Part shown: positions 8,624 to 17,177 of the stretch, in pieces
Layout: each line of letters starts with the position of its first letter
Position numbering within the stretch: position 1 is the first letter of the stretch
Assembly (NCBI RefSeq): GCF_001305675.1
Contig: NZ_CP011853.1
Span: 310,001 to 374,000 of the forward strand
Direction: 5' to 3'
Length of the DNA stretch: 64,000 nucleotides
DNA from: Gordonia phthalatica
GTDB lineage: Bacteria > Actinomycetota > Actinomycetes > Mycobacteriales > Mycobacteriaceae
Program-made: the position numbers and the translations under genes
Notes under the pieces: model-generated
The model's input: only the letters and a program-made list of their open reading frames with translations
Told to the model about the DNA's origin: nothing
Database searches by the model: none

Positions 8624-9796
8624 GTGGTCGACTATCTGGTCCCGGACTGGGCGAATGCGGCACTGCTGGTCATCGACGTCCAGAACGACTTCGTCGACGG
8701 CCCGGCGGCGATCGTCGGCACGCCCGAGGTGATCCCGAACATCGCGGCGACCATCGCCGAGTTCCGCAGACTCGGGCGTCCCGTGATCCACGTGGTGCGG
8801 TCGTATCGGCCGGGCGACAGCGACGTCGACCTCCTGCGACGCGCCGCGATCGAGGCGGGCCAGGGTGCCGTCGCGCCCGGAACGCTCGGCGCCGAGATCC
8901 CGCGCGAACTGCTCCCCGGCGACGTCGACTACGACTGGGACTCCTTGCGCTTCGGCGCGGCGCAGCAGATCGGCGACGTGGAGTACATCCTCTACAAGCC
9001 GCGCTGGTCGGCGTTCTTCCGAACCCCGCTCGACTCGCTGCTCGGCGACCACGACGTCACAACGGTCGTCGTGGCCGGATGCAACCTGCCCAACTGCCCG
9101 CGCGCGACGATCACCGACGCCTCCGAACTCGACTACCGCACCGTCCTGGTCACCGACGCGACGTCGCAGGCCACCGACGAACGGCTCGCCGACCTCGGGC
9201 TGATAGGCGTGCAGTTGCGCACGTCATCGCAGGTGGTGCAGGCGATGGCGGCGGAGGAACTGCTCGGCGAGGCCGAGTCGCTCTGGGTCGCCGGGCTGGA
9301 ATCGCTCGGCGACGACATCGATGTGCCGAGCGGCTGCGGCGACTGGACCATCCGGCAACTCGTCGACCACGTCGCCGGCGGCGGCGAACGCTATCGCATC
9401 CTGCTCGACGGCGGCAGCGCCGCGGACACCGCTGCAACACGGGGCCTCGACTACATCGGCGACGACCCGATCGGGACGTTCTGGGAGCACGAACATCAGT
9501 TGCGCGAGTCCGCCGAACGCGCCGACCTGTCGGTTCTCGTCGACCACCGTGCGGGCAAGCGCAGCGGAGCGGAGCTGATGGTGCTGCGCCTCCTGGAGTT
9601 GACCGTCCACAGCAAGGACCTCGCGGACGCACTGGGGACGCCGTGGCGCCCCGGCGACGAGCTGACCGACTTCCTGCTGCGCGAAGCGGCGGACGTGGTG
9701 GACCAGATGCGGGCCCTCGGGCACATCGGTGCGGTGATGCCGACGGAGTCCGGGGACGCCGCCGACCGGCTCCTCGCCTTCGTCGGCCGTGCCTGA
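8624..9796 (+). CDS. isochorismatase-like cysteine hydrolase fused to a DinB/MDMPI-type metal-binding domain
   Basis: 390 residues, GTG start. Residues 1-205 are a cysteine hydrolase with the triad D18 (VIDVQNDF), K125 (YKPRWSAF) and C158 (GCNLPNC). Residues 215-390 look like the mycothiol-dependent maleylpyruvate isomerase / DinB-like bundle: W241-x-IRQLVDH with H249, an acidic/His patch HEHQLRE (about 289-295) and H329 in LTVHSKDLADALG, the expected metal ligands. The two parts are in one frame without a stop or shift. Cysteine hydrolases of this type act on amides or isochorismate; the second domain usually uses mycothiol. Coupling the two in one chain is unusual. The substrate is unknown. 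Confidence 0.8.
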   Translation: MVDYLVPDWANAALLVIDVQNDFVDGPAAIVGTPEVIPNIAATIAEFRRLGRPVIHVVRSYRPGDSDVDLLRRAAIEAGQGAVAPGTLGAEIPRELLPGDVDYDWDSLRFGAAQQIGDVEYILYKPRWSAFFRTPLDSLLGDHDVTTVVVAGCNLPNCPRATITDASELDYRTVLVTDATSQATDERLADLGLIGVQLRTSSQVVQAMAAEELLGEAESLWVAGLESLGDDIDVPSGCGDWTIRQLVDHVAGGGERYRILLDGGSAADTAATRGLDYIGDDPIGTFWEHEHQLRESAERADLSVLVDHRAGKRSGAELMVLRLLELTVHSKDLADALGTPWRPGDELTDFLLREAADVVDQMRALGHIGAVMPTESGDAADRLLAFVGRA

Positions 9797-9812
9797 CCGA
9801 TACGCTGACCCG

Positions 9813-10598
9813 ATGTCACCCGACTCCGAGCAGCCCGCTCCCGAGCAGCCCGTTCCTGAGCGACCCACAGTGCCGCGCCGGTTCCGACTCGCGTACGTCC
9901 CCGGCGTCATGCCCGCGAAGTGGGTCCGCAAGTGGGAGGAACGGTTCCCCGACGTGCCGCTGGAGCTGGCGTCGTGCACCGTCGCCGGCAGCGCCGCCCT
10001 CCTGAAGGACGACGGCGCCGACGCGGTCGTCACCCGACTGCCGCGTGCGCTCGACGTCGGCGACCCGGGCCCGCACCACGCCATCGAGCTCTACGCGGAG
10101 ACGACGGTCGTCATCGTTCCCAAGGACCACTACCTCACGCTGGCCGACGATCTCACCGCCGACGACCTCGCTGACGAGAACTTCCTGGTCCCGCTCGACG
10201 ACGTCCTCGACTGGCCTGCGCGGCCCGGCACGGTCGTGGAGCATCGCCCCGAGACGGTCGGTGACGCCGTCGAACTGGTCGCCGCGGGGATGGGACTGCT
10301 GGCGGTCCCGCAGTCCCTCGCCCGGCTGCATCACCGCCGCGACCTGGTCTACCGGCCGGTGACCGACGCCCCCACGGGCCGCGTCGTCCTGCTGTGGCCG
10401 TCGCCCACCGCCGACCTGACCGACGAGTTTGTCGGCATCGTGCGCGGTCGTCGCGCGGGCTCGTCTCGCGGCCGCGATCAGCAGCAGCCGAAGCGGAACG
10501 CGAAGGAGAAGGCCGCAGCCAAGCGGGCCAATCGTGAAGCGGCGGGCAAGGTCCCGGGCCGGAATTTCGGGAAGGGCGCTCGGCGCGGGAGGCGGTAG
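9813..10598 (+). CDS. LysR-type substrate-binding domain protein lacking an HTH
   Basis: 261 residues from ATG 9813; an earlier GTG at 9789 would overlap the preceding gene. After a Pro/Glu-rich leader (repeated PEQP) the protein follows a type-2 periplasmic-binding fold as in LysR effector domains: RFRLAYVPGVMPAKW, GADAVVTRLPRAL, VELVAAGMGLLAVPQS. There is no helix-turn-helix. The last 50 residues are strongly basic (KRNAKEKAAAKRANR, FGKGARRGRR), which could bind nucleic acid or the membrane. Stand-alone LysR effector-domain proteins occur widely in this order without known role. It probably shares a transcript with the two upstream genes. Confidence 0.72.
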   Translation: MSPDSEQPAPEQPVPERPTVPRRFRLAYVPGVMPAKWVRKWEERFPDVPLELASCTVAGSAALLKDDGADAVVTRLPRALDVGDPGPHHAIELYAETTVVIVPKDHYLTLADDLTADDLADENFLVPLDDVLDWPARPGTVVEHRPETVGDAVELVAAGMGLLAVPQSLARLHHRRDLVYRPVTDAPTGRVVLLWPSPTADLTDEFVGIVRGRRAGSSRGRDQQQPKRNAKEKAAAKRANREAAGKVPGRNFGKGARRGRR

Positions 10599-10604
10599 GG
10601 CCGC

Positions 10605-12005
10605 CTAGAAGTCCCAGACGAGAGCGCCGTCGGGGCCGGTCTGACAGGTCGCGACCCCATCGGTGCGAGCGATCCGTGCCCGGGCACCGGGTTCGCTACA
10701 TCCCGATCCCCGTTCGACGGCAGGGCGCGACATGTGCGTCGCATCGCTCCATGCGCCGTTCATTGCACTGCACACGAGCGTGCCATCCGACGAGTAATCG
10801 CCGAACTGATCGATTCCGCACGGCTGCCCCTCGTACGGTTCCGGCGTGGTCGGCACCGTCTCGGTCACCGGTTCCTCGGTTGGCGTGGTCTCCACGACCT
10901 CGGTGGGCGTCGGCGAGGTGGAACTCGTTGTGGTCCGCGTGATCGTGGTGGTCCGCTGCGGCGCGGGCGAGGCCGCGACCGGTGCGGTCGGATCGTCCTT
11001 GCCCGAGAGGTAGACCACGCCGCCGGCGATCGCGACCGCGCCGAGGAGGCACGCGGCCGTCAACAGCGACAGCCACAGGGTGCGACGGGAACGCGGCTCC
11101 TCGGATCGCTGCTGTGTCGGCGCCGTCATCGTCTGCGCGTACGCGAACGAGGCGGGTGCGACGCCGTGCATCGCGTCCGACAGGGCGGCGACGAACTCGG
11201 CGCAGGACTGATAGCGGTCGTCGGGGTCCTTGGCGAGCACCTTCGCGAAGACCGAGTCCAGGGCAGTGGGCAGCGACGGCAGCACCTGCGACGCGGTGGG
11301 CGCCGGATGGTTGAGATGCGCGGACATGAGCGCCGTCATCGACTTTCCGGTGAACGGTGCCTGCCCGGTGATCAGGTGGAAGGCGGTGCAGCCGAGCGAA
11401 TAGACGTCGGACCGGTTGTCGACGGCGTCGCCCTCGATGGCCTCGGGGCTGATGTACGCCATGGTCCCGACGGTGACGCCGGTCGAGGTCAGGGAGGTGG
11501 TCTCCTCCGCGGCCTTGGCGATGCCGAAATCGGCGAGCTTCACCCCTTCGACGACGGGCTCGTCGTCGTCGGTGTCGAGCGCCACCAGGATGTTCGCGGG
11601 CTTCACGTCGCGGTGGGTGATCCGCTGTTTGCGCCAGGCGTAGTCGAGTGCGGCACCCGCGCCCTCAACAAGGGTGAGGGCGAGCGGCAGCGGCAGCGGA
11701 CCGTCGGTGTCGACGAGCCGACCGGCGTCGGTTCCCTCGACGAACTCCATCGTGATCCACAGCCGGTCGTCGTATTCGCCGCGGTCGTGCAGGGTGACGA
11801 TGTTCGGGTGCGACAGCTGTGCCAGCAGGTCGGCTTCGCGCTGGAACCTGGCTTTGAAGTCGTCGTTTCGCGAGACGCCCGCGTCCAGCAACTTGAGCGC
11901 ATCCCGTCGAGGCAGACGCGGATGCTCCACGAGAAACACCTGTCCCATGCCGCCGGCGCCGAGTTGGCGCAGCACCCGGTACCCGGCGATCTCAGTGATA
12001 CTCAT
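10605..12005 (-). CDS. membrane Ser/Thr protein kinase (Pkn type)
   Basis: 466 residues. A complete Hanks-type kinase domain (about 8-275): glycine loop GAGGMG, K38, HRDVKPANI with catalytic D133, DFG D159, and an activation loop with TSLTSTGVTVGT that holds likely autophosphorylation threonines. A single membrane helix at about 310-333 is followed by a Thr/Pro-rich external stalk (335-395) and a small external domain of about 70 residues with four cysteines (CGID, VCSAM, GCSEP, TCQTG). It lacks PASTA repeats, so it is closer to PknF/PknI-like kinases than PknB. Substrates are unknown. It converges on the preceding gene with 6 bases between the two ends. Confidence 0.92.
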   Translation of the reverse strand: MSITEIAGYRVLRQLGAGGMGQVFLVEHPRLPRRDALKLLDAGVSRNDDFKARFQREADLLAQLSHPNIVTLHDRGEYDDRLWITMEFVEGTDAGRLVDTDGPLPLPLALTLVEGAGAALDYAWRKQRITHRDVKPANILVALDTDDDEPVVEGVKLADFGIAKAAEETTSLTSTGVTVGTMAYISPEAIEGDAVDNRSDVYSLGCTAFHLITGQAPFTGKSMTALMSAHLNHPAPTASQVLPSLPTALDSVFAKVLAKDPDDRYQSCAEFVAALSDAMHGVAPASFAYAQTMTAPTQQRSEEPRSRRTLWLSLLTAACLLGAVAIAGGVVYLSGKDDPTAPVAASPAPQRTTTITRTTTSSTSPTPTEVVETTPTEEPVTETVPTTPEPYEGQPCGIDQFGDYSSDGTLVCSAMNGAWSDATHMSRPAVERGSGCSEPGARARIARTDGVATCQTGPDGALVWDF

Positions 12006-12115
12006 GAAGTGCTTGTTCCTCGTGAACCGAATGTCGGAGACAGTGTTTCACGGGCGGCGACGGCACTAACCTGGGGACCGGACAGCCCGGGAGGCTGTAG
12101 TCGAGGAGGGCGTCA

Positions 12116-13018
12116 GTGAAGATCGCGATCGAACCCGTGCAGGACACCTGTCTGGTCGAGGCGGTGACCGCGGCGGGGAGCACCGTCGTCCCGCTCGACG
12201 AGGCCGACGCCCTCGTCTGGATCGGCGGACCCGACGGCTTCCCGAAGCTGGCCGACACCGTTCGCTGGGTGGCGCTCGCGACCGCGGGCATCGAGAAGTT
12301 CGTCGCCGAGGGCGTCCTCGACGATCGTCGACTGTGGACCAATGCGTCGGGCTTCTACGCGGTCGGCGTCGCCGAGCACGCGCTCGCACTGCTCCTCGCC
12401 GGACTGCGCCAGATCAACACCGCGGTTCTCGACCACTGGGCCAAGGACCGGATCGACCCGGCCGTGCGGTCCCTTCGCGGCTCCACCGTCGCGATCATCG
12501 GCGCCGGCGGCATCGGCCGCGAACTGACGCGGCTGCTGAAGGCGTGCGGGGCCACCGTGATCGCGGTGAACCGTCGCGGTCGTGCCGTTCCCGGCGCCGA
12601 CCGGACGCTGACCGCGGACCGGACCGACGAGGTCTGGGCGCTCGCCGACCATGTGGTCCTCGCCGCGCCTGCCACGGCCGAGACCTACCACCTGATCAAC
12701 GACGAGACCCTCGCGCGGCTGCATTCGCACACCTGGATCGTCAACGTCGCGCGCGGACCGCTGATCGATCAGGCGGCCCTGCACCGGGCGTTGAGCAGCG
12801 GCGTCATCGCCGGTGCGGCGCTCGACGTGACCGACCCCGAGCCGCTGCCGGCCGACGACCCGCTGTGGACGCTGTCCAACGTCATCATCACGCCGCACGT
12901 CGCGAACCCGGCGTCGGGCCTCACCCGCGAGATGGCGCCGTTCGTCGCCGAGAACATCCGGCGCTTCGAGGCGGGTCAGGAGCTGATGGCCGTCGTCACG
13001 CCGGGCGCGGGGTACTGA
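12116..13018 (+). CDS. D-2-hydroxyacid dehydrogenase family protein
   Basis: 300 residues, GTG start with GAGGAG upstream. NAD-binding Rossmann block VAIIGAGGIGREL (about 123-135), catalytic Arg in NVARGPLIDQ, Glu/Asp in ALDVTDPEPLP and His in TPHVANP complete the family's R-E-H set. It reduces 2-oxoacids or oxidises D-2-hydroxyacids with NAD(P)H; phosphoglycerate or glyoxylate/hydroxypyruvate substrates are possible but the chain is shorter than serA and lacks its regulatory domain. It is divergent from the kinase gene, 110 bp away. Confidence 0.87.
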   Translation: MKIAIEPVQDTCLVEAVTAAGSTVVPLDEADALVWIGGPDGFPKLADTVRWVALATAGIEKFVAEGVLDDRRLWTNASGFYAVGVAEHALALLLAGLRQINTAVLDHWAKDRIDPAVRSLRGSTVAIIGAGGIGRELTRLLKACGATVIAVNRRGRAVPGADRTLTADRTDEVWALADHVVLAAPATAETYHLINDETLARLHSHTWIVNVARGPLIDQAALHRALSSGVIAGAALDVTDPEPLPADDPLWTLSNVIITPHVANPASGLTREMAPFVAENIRRFEAGQELMAVVTPGAGY

Positions 13019-13184
13019 GCCGACGTCAATGATGTAGTTCGTTACCACTTTCGTCAGCGGTCGAACTGGCGTGAGTCTGCCTGCGGCCATTGCCGGCCTC
13101 GGCCTCGCATGGGTCCTGTCGATCAATCGGCGTACATCGCAGCGCCTGATACCGAGACGCGACCTCGTGATTTAGGGTCGACGC

Positions 13185-13730
13185 ATGATTCTCAGATCGC
13201 TCTTTACTCGCGTTGCGCCGCTGTCGGCAGCGCTTGGCGTCGCGTTCGGTGGAATAGTCGCGTGCGGTAGTGGCTCGGAGTCGCCGCCACCGGAGACCAG
13301 TCAGACCGTTGCGGTCGAGTCGGCCTGCGATCGGGTGACGACCGAGCAGGTGGTCGCTACCACGGGGGTCGCTCCCGACGCGGCGAAGCCGGGACTGTCG
13401 AAGAATCCGGGTGTGTCGACGTGCTACTGGAGTAAAGCGGGCAAGACCCTCCTGTCCCTGGCGACATTCACCGCGCCTGCCGATGTCAAGGCTACGGAGC
13501 GAGAACTCAAGAGTGGGCTGTTCTACGACGAGAAGGCACTGTCACCGGGCATTGGCGACTCGTCCTTCTTCAGGCTCGCGGGTCACAACGAGGCGGCGGT
13601 ACTCGTCTTCCGGAAGGGACCGACGCTGTATGTCCTGACTGCCCGCAATCAGGGCGACGGTCAAGTGACCGTCCTCGAAGAGCAGGCTGCGAGACTCAAG
13701 CTCGCCTCTCTCGCCAGACAGATCGGTTGA
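13185..13730 (+). CDS. putative DUF3558-like lipoprotein
   Basis: 181 residues. The signal peptide ends in a lipobox IVAC with the lipid-accepting C27, then a Ser/Pro spacer. The exported part (about 48-180) resembles DUF3558-type mycobacterial lipoproteins: ACDRVTTEQVVATTG, STCYWSKAG with a probable Cys48-Cys84 disulfide, and a C-terminal helix. The function of the family is unknown. Codon use is less GC-biased than in the neighbours. The 166 bp upstream hold no recognisable gene; the 161 bp downstream likewise hold nothing I can support. Confidence 0.65.
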   Translation: MILRSLFTRVAPLSAALGVAFGGIVACGSGSESPPPETSQTVAVESACDRVTTEQVVATTGVAPDAAKPGLSKNPGVSTCYWSKAGKTLLSLATFTAPADVKATERELKSGLFYDEKALSPGIGDSSFFRLAGHNEAAVLVFRKGPTLYVLTARNQGDGQVTVLEEQAARLKLASLARQIG

Positions 13731-13891
13731 TCGGTACGGCTGCATGCCGCGAAGCGCCCTCAGCTATCGTCGATCTGGCTGATGCCGATCCGACCACGCT
13801 TTCTTCGTTCGTCTCGTAGTCATCGCCAGTCACTTCCTTTACCCGGCGTAACTCACAGATGCTCTGGCACGCCCGGGCTCCGGGTAACGCA

Positions 13892-15499
13892 CTACACGTC
13901 TGGCGTCGCCACCGCCCGCGCGTGCAGTTTCAGCACGAGCGCCGGATCGACCAGCGTGTCCGGACCCGCACGCCAGCAGGCGGACAGCGTGTCGTAGCCG
14001 ACGGCGCGGGCCGCGGCGTGCTGCGGCCAGTAGTCACGCGCCCAGGACGGTTCGTCGTTGGCGCTGTCGGTGGCGGCCAGCTCGGCTTCGAGGAGCTGCC
14101 ACTGCAGGTCGCGGCGCCGGACCCGCATCTCCGGCGTCGACGGGACCAGTTCGGTAGCGCTCGCCAAGACGGCGAGACACGCGGCCCGCGCGCGGTCGTC
14201 GGCGGCGAGCAGAGTGCTCCGGTGAGCGCGCGGTCGAAGCAGCCAGAGCATGGCGATCGCGATCCCGACGCCGAGCAGAGTCTCGATGACCCGCGAGGTC
14301 ATCTGATGCACGATCGGCTGATTCGGTGAACCGAGGAGCAGGGCGAGCGGGGTGATGAACGTCGCGGCCAGCGCGTAGTTGGTGGTCACGGTCAGCTCGA
14401 TCGCCATGTTCAGCACTGCCAGCACCACGATCAGGGCGACGGCGTGCAGATCGAGACTGTGGAGGGCGGCGAAGATCGCGAGACCGATCAGGGTGCCGAG
14501 CACGCGGTGGGCGCCGCGGACGCTGCCGCGCACCCGGTCGGGTCCCAACTGCAGGACCAGGACGGCGCTGACCACCGCCCAGTCGGGTCGGCCGAGTCCC
14601 GCGAGCACCGAGACGCTGCCGACCACCAGCACCGCCACGGTGTTGCGGAGCGCCGTCACCGAGGCATGACTGTTCGGGTGCAGGGCGAACCGCAGACGGT
14701 GGATGACGCTCGGCCGGGGGAGCGGCGCCACCAGCGCGCCGGACTCCGAGTCGTGGATCCGGTGGTGCGACTCCCACAGCCGCCGGGCCAGGTCACTGTC
14801 GGTCTGCGACGCGTCGTGCAGCACCGTCCACGCGTTCAGAGTCGACGCGGCGACGCCGTGCCGACGGGACGGCTGCCGGTTGGCGGCGAGGAAGCCGTCG
14901 ATCTCCGCGAGCGCCGCCTCGGTGATGTCGGTCTCGGGTCCGTGCGGACGCCAGAGTGCAGGCACCATGCTGACGATCAGTGCTGACGCAGAGCCGGCGG
15001 CGGTGCACACGACCACCGTCAGCGGCGACAGCCCGGCCTGGCAGATCACCGCGACCACGCCGCCCGCCAGGACCAGGAAGAACGGCCCGGGCGGGCCGAG
15101 ACGCAGCGCATTGGACCCGAACACGCTCACGGCGGTGAGTGCGCCGAGCGCGACGACGGTGATCAGCTCGCGCGGGATCGACGGGGCCGCCCCGACCCAC
15201 GCCCCGAGCAGCCCGAACAGGGTCACCGTCAGCACCAGGAGCACACCCGCCGTCAGGATCGTCTTCCACCGGATGCGGTACGGGCGTCGTTCGCCGAACA
15301 ACACCGCGAACGTGCCGAGAGCGGCCAGCATCGCGTTCTGGCCGAGCCCGCCCGCCAGCAGGATCAGTGCCGGGACCAGGAAGGAGACGCCGGCCCGCAG
15401 CGCGGGCGCCCATCGGCCGCGCGCCGACGGTCGGCTCCACAGGAGGCCGGTCACGGACGGCCGTGACGGTGGGATGTGGGGGTCTTCGGTCACCGGCAT
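13892..15499 (-). CDS. FUSC-family inner-membrane protein
   Basis: 535 residues if started at ATG 15499, which overlaps the upstream methyltransferase stop by 10 bases. Two sets of membrane helices are seen (about 25-165 and 285-420), separated by a soluble stretch, as in FUSC / aromatic-acid exporter-like proteins (YccS/AaeB relatives). The second half has GRPDWAVVSAVLVLQLGPDRVRGS, a typical FUSC block, in a long conserved run. Members export aromatic acids or fusaric acid, or are of unknown role. Coupling with a methyltransferase gene may reflect shared regulation only. Confidence 0.8.
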   Translation of the reverse strand: MPVTEDPHIPPSRPSVTGLLWSRPSARGRWAPALRAGVSFLVPALILLAGGLGQNAMLAALGTFAVLFGERRPYRIRWKTILTAGVLLVLTVTLFGLLGAWVGAAPSIPRELITVVALGALTAVSVFGSNALRLGPPGPFFLVLAGGVVAVICQAGLSPLTVVVCTAAGSASALIVSMVPALWRPHGPETDITEAALAEIDGFLAANRQPSRRHGVAASTLNAWTVLHDASQTDSDLARRLWESHHRIHDSESGALVAPLPRPSVIHRLRFALHPNSHASVTALRNTVAVLVVGSVSVLAGLGRPDWAVVSAVLVLQLGPDRVRGSVRGAHRVLGTLIGLAIFAALHSLDLHAVALIVVLAVLNMAIELTVTTNYALAATFITPLALLLGSPNQPIVHQMTSRVIETLLGVGIAIAMLWLLRPRAHRSTLLAADDRARAACLAVLASATELVPSTPEMRVRRRDLQWQLLEAELAATDSANDEPSWARDYWPQHAAARAVGYDTLSACWRAGPDTLVDPALVLKLHARAVATPDV

Positions 15500-16110
15500 C
15501 GCGCCACCAGGTGGATCTCGGGGAATCGGTGGTGGTAGTCGACGTCGGGTCGACTGACGGCACGCCACTCCTCGGCGAAACCGGCCGCGTCGACCGCCGC
15601 CGCCAGAGTCTCCGGATGCCATCGCCAAGCCCGGGCGACATGGTGGTCGAACTCGTGGACTCCCGGGTCGTCCGACGCCTGTGTCGCGACCAGCAGCCAG
15701 GCTCCGGTCGGCAGACGCGACGCCCAATCGGCGAGCGTCGCGCGCACCCGGTCGGGCGGGAGGTGGATGAGGCTGAAGCGCGCGACGACGCCGTGGACCT
15801 CCGCCAGATCAACTGCGTCGAGGTCGGCGTCGCCCACCTCGAACGAGAGGTGCGGGTACTGCCGACGGGCGATCGCCAGCATCTCCTCGCTCGGGTCGAC
15901 GCCCCGGACCGACAGTCCGTGCTCGGTCAGGTGGGCGGCGACTCCGCCGGTGCCGCAGCCGACGTCGATCACGGAGGCGTCGGGAGCGGACGCGCGGACC
16001 TGCTCCGCGAAGGCATCGACCGCGTGACGTTCCAGGACGGTCACGAACGGGGACGGAAAGGTGCTGGCGTACTGCTCGGCGAGGGCATCGTACCCGGGTT
16101 GCGCATCCAC
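15490..16110 (-). CDS. class I SAM-dependent methyltransferase
   Basis: 206 residues from a GTG start. Motif I VIDVGCGTGG (about 41-50) binds S-adenosylmethionine; the acidic RGVDPSEEML and the GVVARFSLIHLPPDR block follow the Methyltransf_11/25 pattern. The substrate cannot be told. It overlaps the FUSC gene start by 10 bases, so the two are co-translated. It has no membrane segment. Confidence 0.82.
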   Translation of the reverse strand: MDAQPGYDALAEQYASTFPSPFVTVLERHAVDAFAEQVRASAPDASVIDVGCGTGGVAAHLTEHGLSVRGVDPSEEMLAIARRQYPHLSFEVGDADLDAVDLAEVHGVVARFSLIHLPPDRVRATLADWASRLPTGAWLLVATQASDDPGVHEFDHHVARAWRWHPETLAAAVDAAGFAEEWRAVSRPDVDYHHRFPEIHLVARCR

Positions 16111-16137
16111 GGATCCATTGTCGCCGATGGTCGCGCC

Positions 16138-17037
16138 CTATTGTGCGGAGCGGCGCGCGATCCGCACCAGGTCGGCCGCCGGGCCCTGCAGCGTGCTCGG
16201 CGGTCGCCACACCGCGCGCAGTTCACGGCTCAGATCGAGGCCGTCCACCTCGACGACACGAAGCTCGCCGCTCCGCGTGCCCTCGGCGACGGCGAGGGTG
16301 CTGAGCACCGCCGGACCCACCCCGGCCGCGACGGCGGTGCGGATGGCGGCGCTGCTACCGAGCTCGAGGAGCGGGACGGCACGCTGATGATCGCCGAGTG
16401 CGTACTCCAGCGTGGTGCGGGTGCCCGAACCCGGTTCGCGTTCAAGCAGCGGCGTGGCGGCGAGTTCGGTGACGTCGATCGGTGCCCGACGCCGGGCCCA
16501 CTTGTGGTCCGGCGAGACGATCACGACGAGCCGGTCGCGGGCGACCACCGCGCTGTGCAGGCCGCGCGGCACCGACGGACTCTCGACGAAGCCGACGTCG
16601 CAGGTTCCGGCAGAGACCGTCTCGAACACTTCGGTGGAGTTCCGCATGCGCAGATGCACGGTGGTGCCTGCGTGTTCGGCGCGGAAGGTGCCGAGCCACA
16701 GCGGCATGAGGTGCTCGGCGACGGTCATCGACGCGTCGACGGAGATCTCGGCGGCAGTGTCGCTGTGCAGGCCTGCGGCCACGTCGAGCAACGACTGCCC
16801 GTTCTCGACGATGCGCCGCGCCCAGTGCACCAGGACGGTGCCGTCGGGGGTGAGGCGGGAGCCGGTCGTGACGCGTTCCAGGAGGCGGACACCCAGCTGA
16901 CGCTCCAACCGCCCGATGGCTCGGGACGCGTTCGGCTGCGCGGTGTCGAGTGCGCGTGCGGCAGCGCTGAGGCTGCCGTGGTCGTCGACGCCGACGAGCA
17001 GTTGCAGTGCTCCCAGGTCGATCGATCGGAGGTCCAC
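16138..17037 (-). CDS. LysR-family regulator of the adjacent YeiH-type exporter
   Basis: 299 residues, GTG start. N-terminal winged HTH at about 8-66 (LQLLVGVDDHGSLSAAARAL, then QPNASRAIGRLERQLG) and a C-terminal effector domain. It is divergent from a YeiH-type transporter, the usual neighbour of YeiE/CysB-like LysR proteins (known association), and a perfect 15-bp T-N11-A dyad lies in the gap. Sulfite, cysteine or a related sulfur compound is a possible effector, by inference. Confidence 0.88.
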   Translation of the reverse strand: MDLRSIDLGALQLLVGVDDHGSLSAAARALDTAQPNASRAIGRLERQLGVRLLERVTTGSRLTPDGTVLVHWARRIVENGQSLLDVAAGLHSDTAAEISVDASMTVAEHLMPLWLGTFRAEHAGTTVHLRMRNSTEVFETVSAGTCDVGFVESPSVPRGLHSAVVARDRLVVIVSPDHKWARRRAPIDVTELAATPLLEREPGSGTRTTLEYALGDHQRAVPLLELGSSAAIRTAVAAGVGPAVLSTLAVAEGTRSGELRVVEVDGLDLSRELRAVWRPPSTLQGPAADLVRIARRSAQ

Positions 17038-17105
17038 GGCGTGACACTACCGCGACGGCCATGTGCACCGGGTATCAACGCAGGTGAGAGTGCTGAAATG
17101 AGGTT

Positions 17106-17120
17106 ATATCGAAACGATAT
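17106..17120. promoter_or_regulatory. candidate LysR operator (T-N11-A)
   Basis: ATATCGAAACGATAT: perfect 6-bp arms around AAA, with T17107 and A17119 in the classic T-N11-A arrangement. It lies 69 bp before the LysR start and 58 bp before the exporter start (17178). This position argues against the earlier in-frame ATG at 17127 as the exporter start. Confidence 0.65.
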
Positions 17121-17177
17121 GCCCCCATGCCGGATATTCGGGTTCTGGAGACGAAGCTTTCGGACGAACCTAGATGC

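Noticed and set aside
13731..13891. Hidden small gene or terminator between the lipoprotein and FUSC genes
   Set aside because: Short frames lack ribosome-binding sites, and only weak GC palindromes (GCCCGGGC) are present.
17127..17177. Upstream ATG as start of the YeiH-type exporter
   Set aside because: It would put the LysR dyad at 17106-17120 six bases before the start codon, and the added residues are not part of the family.
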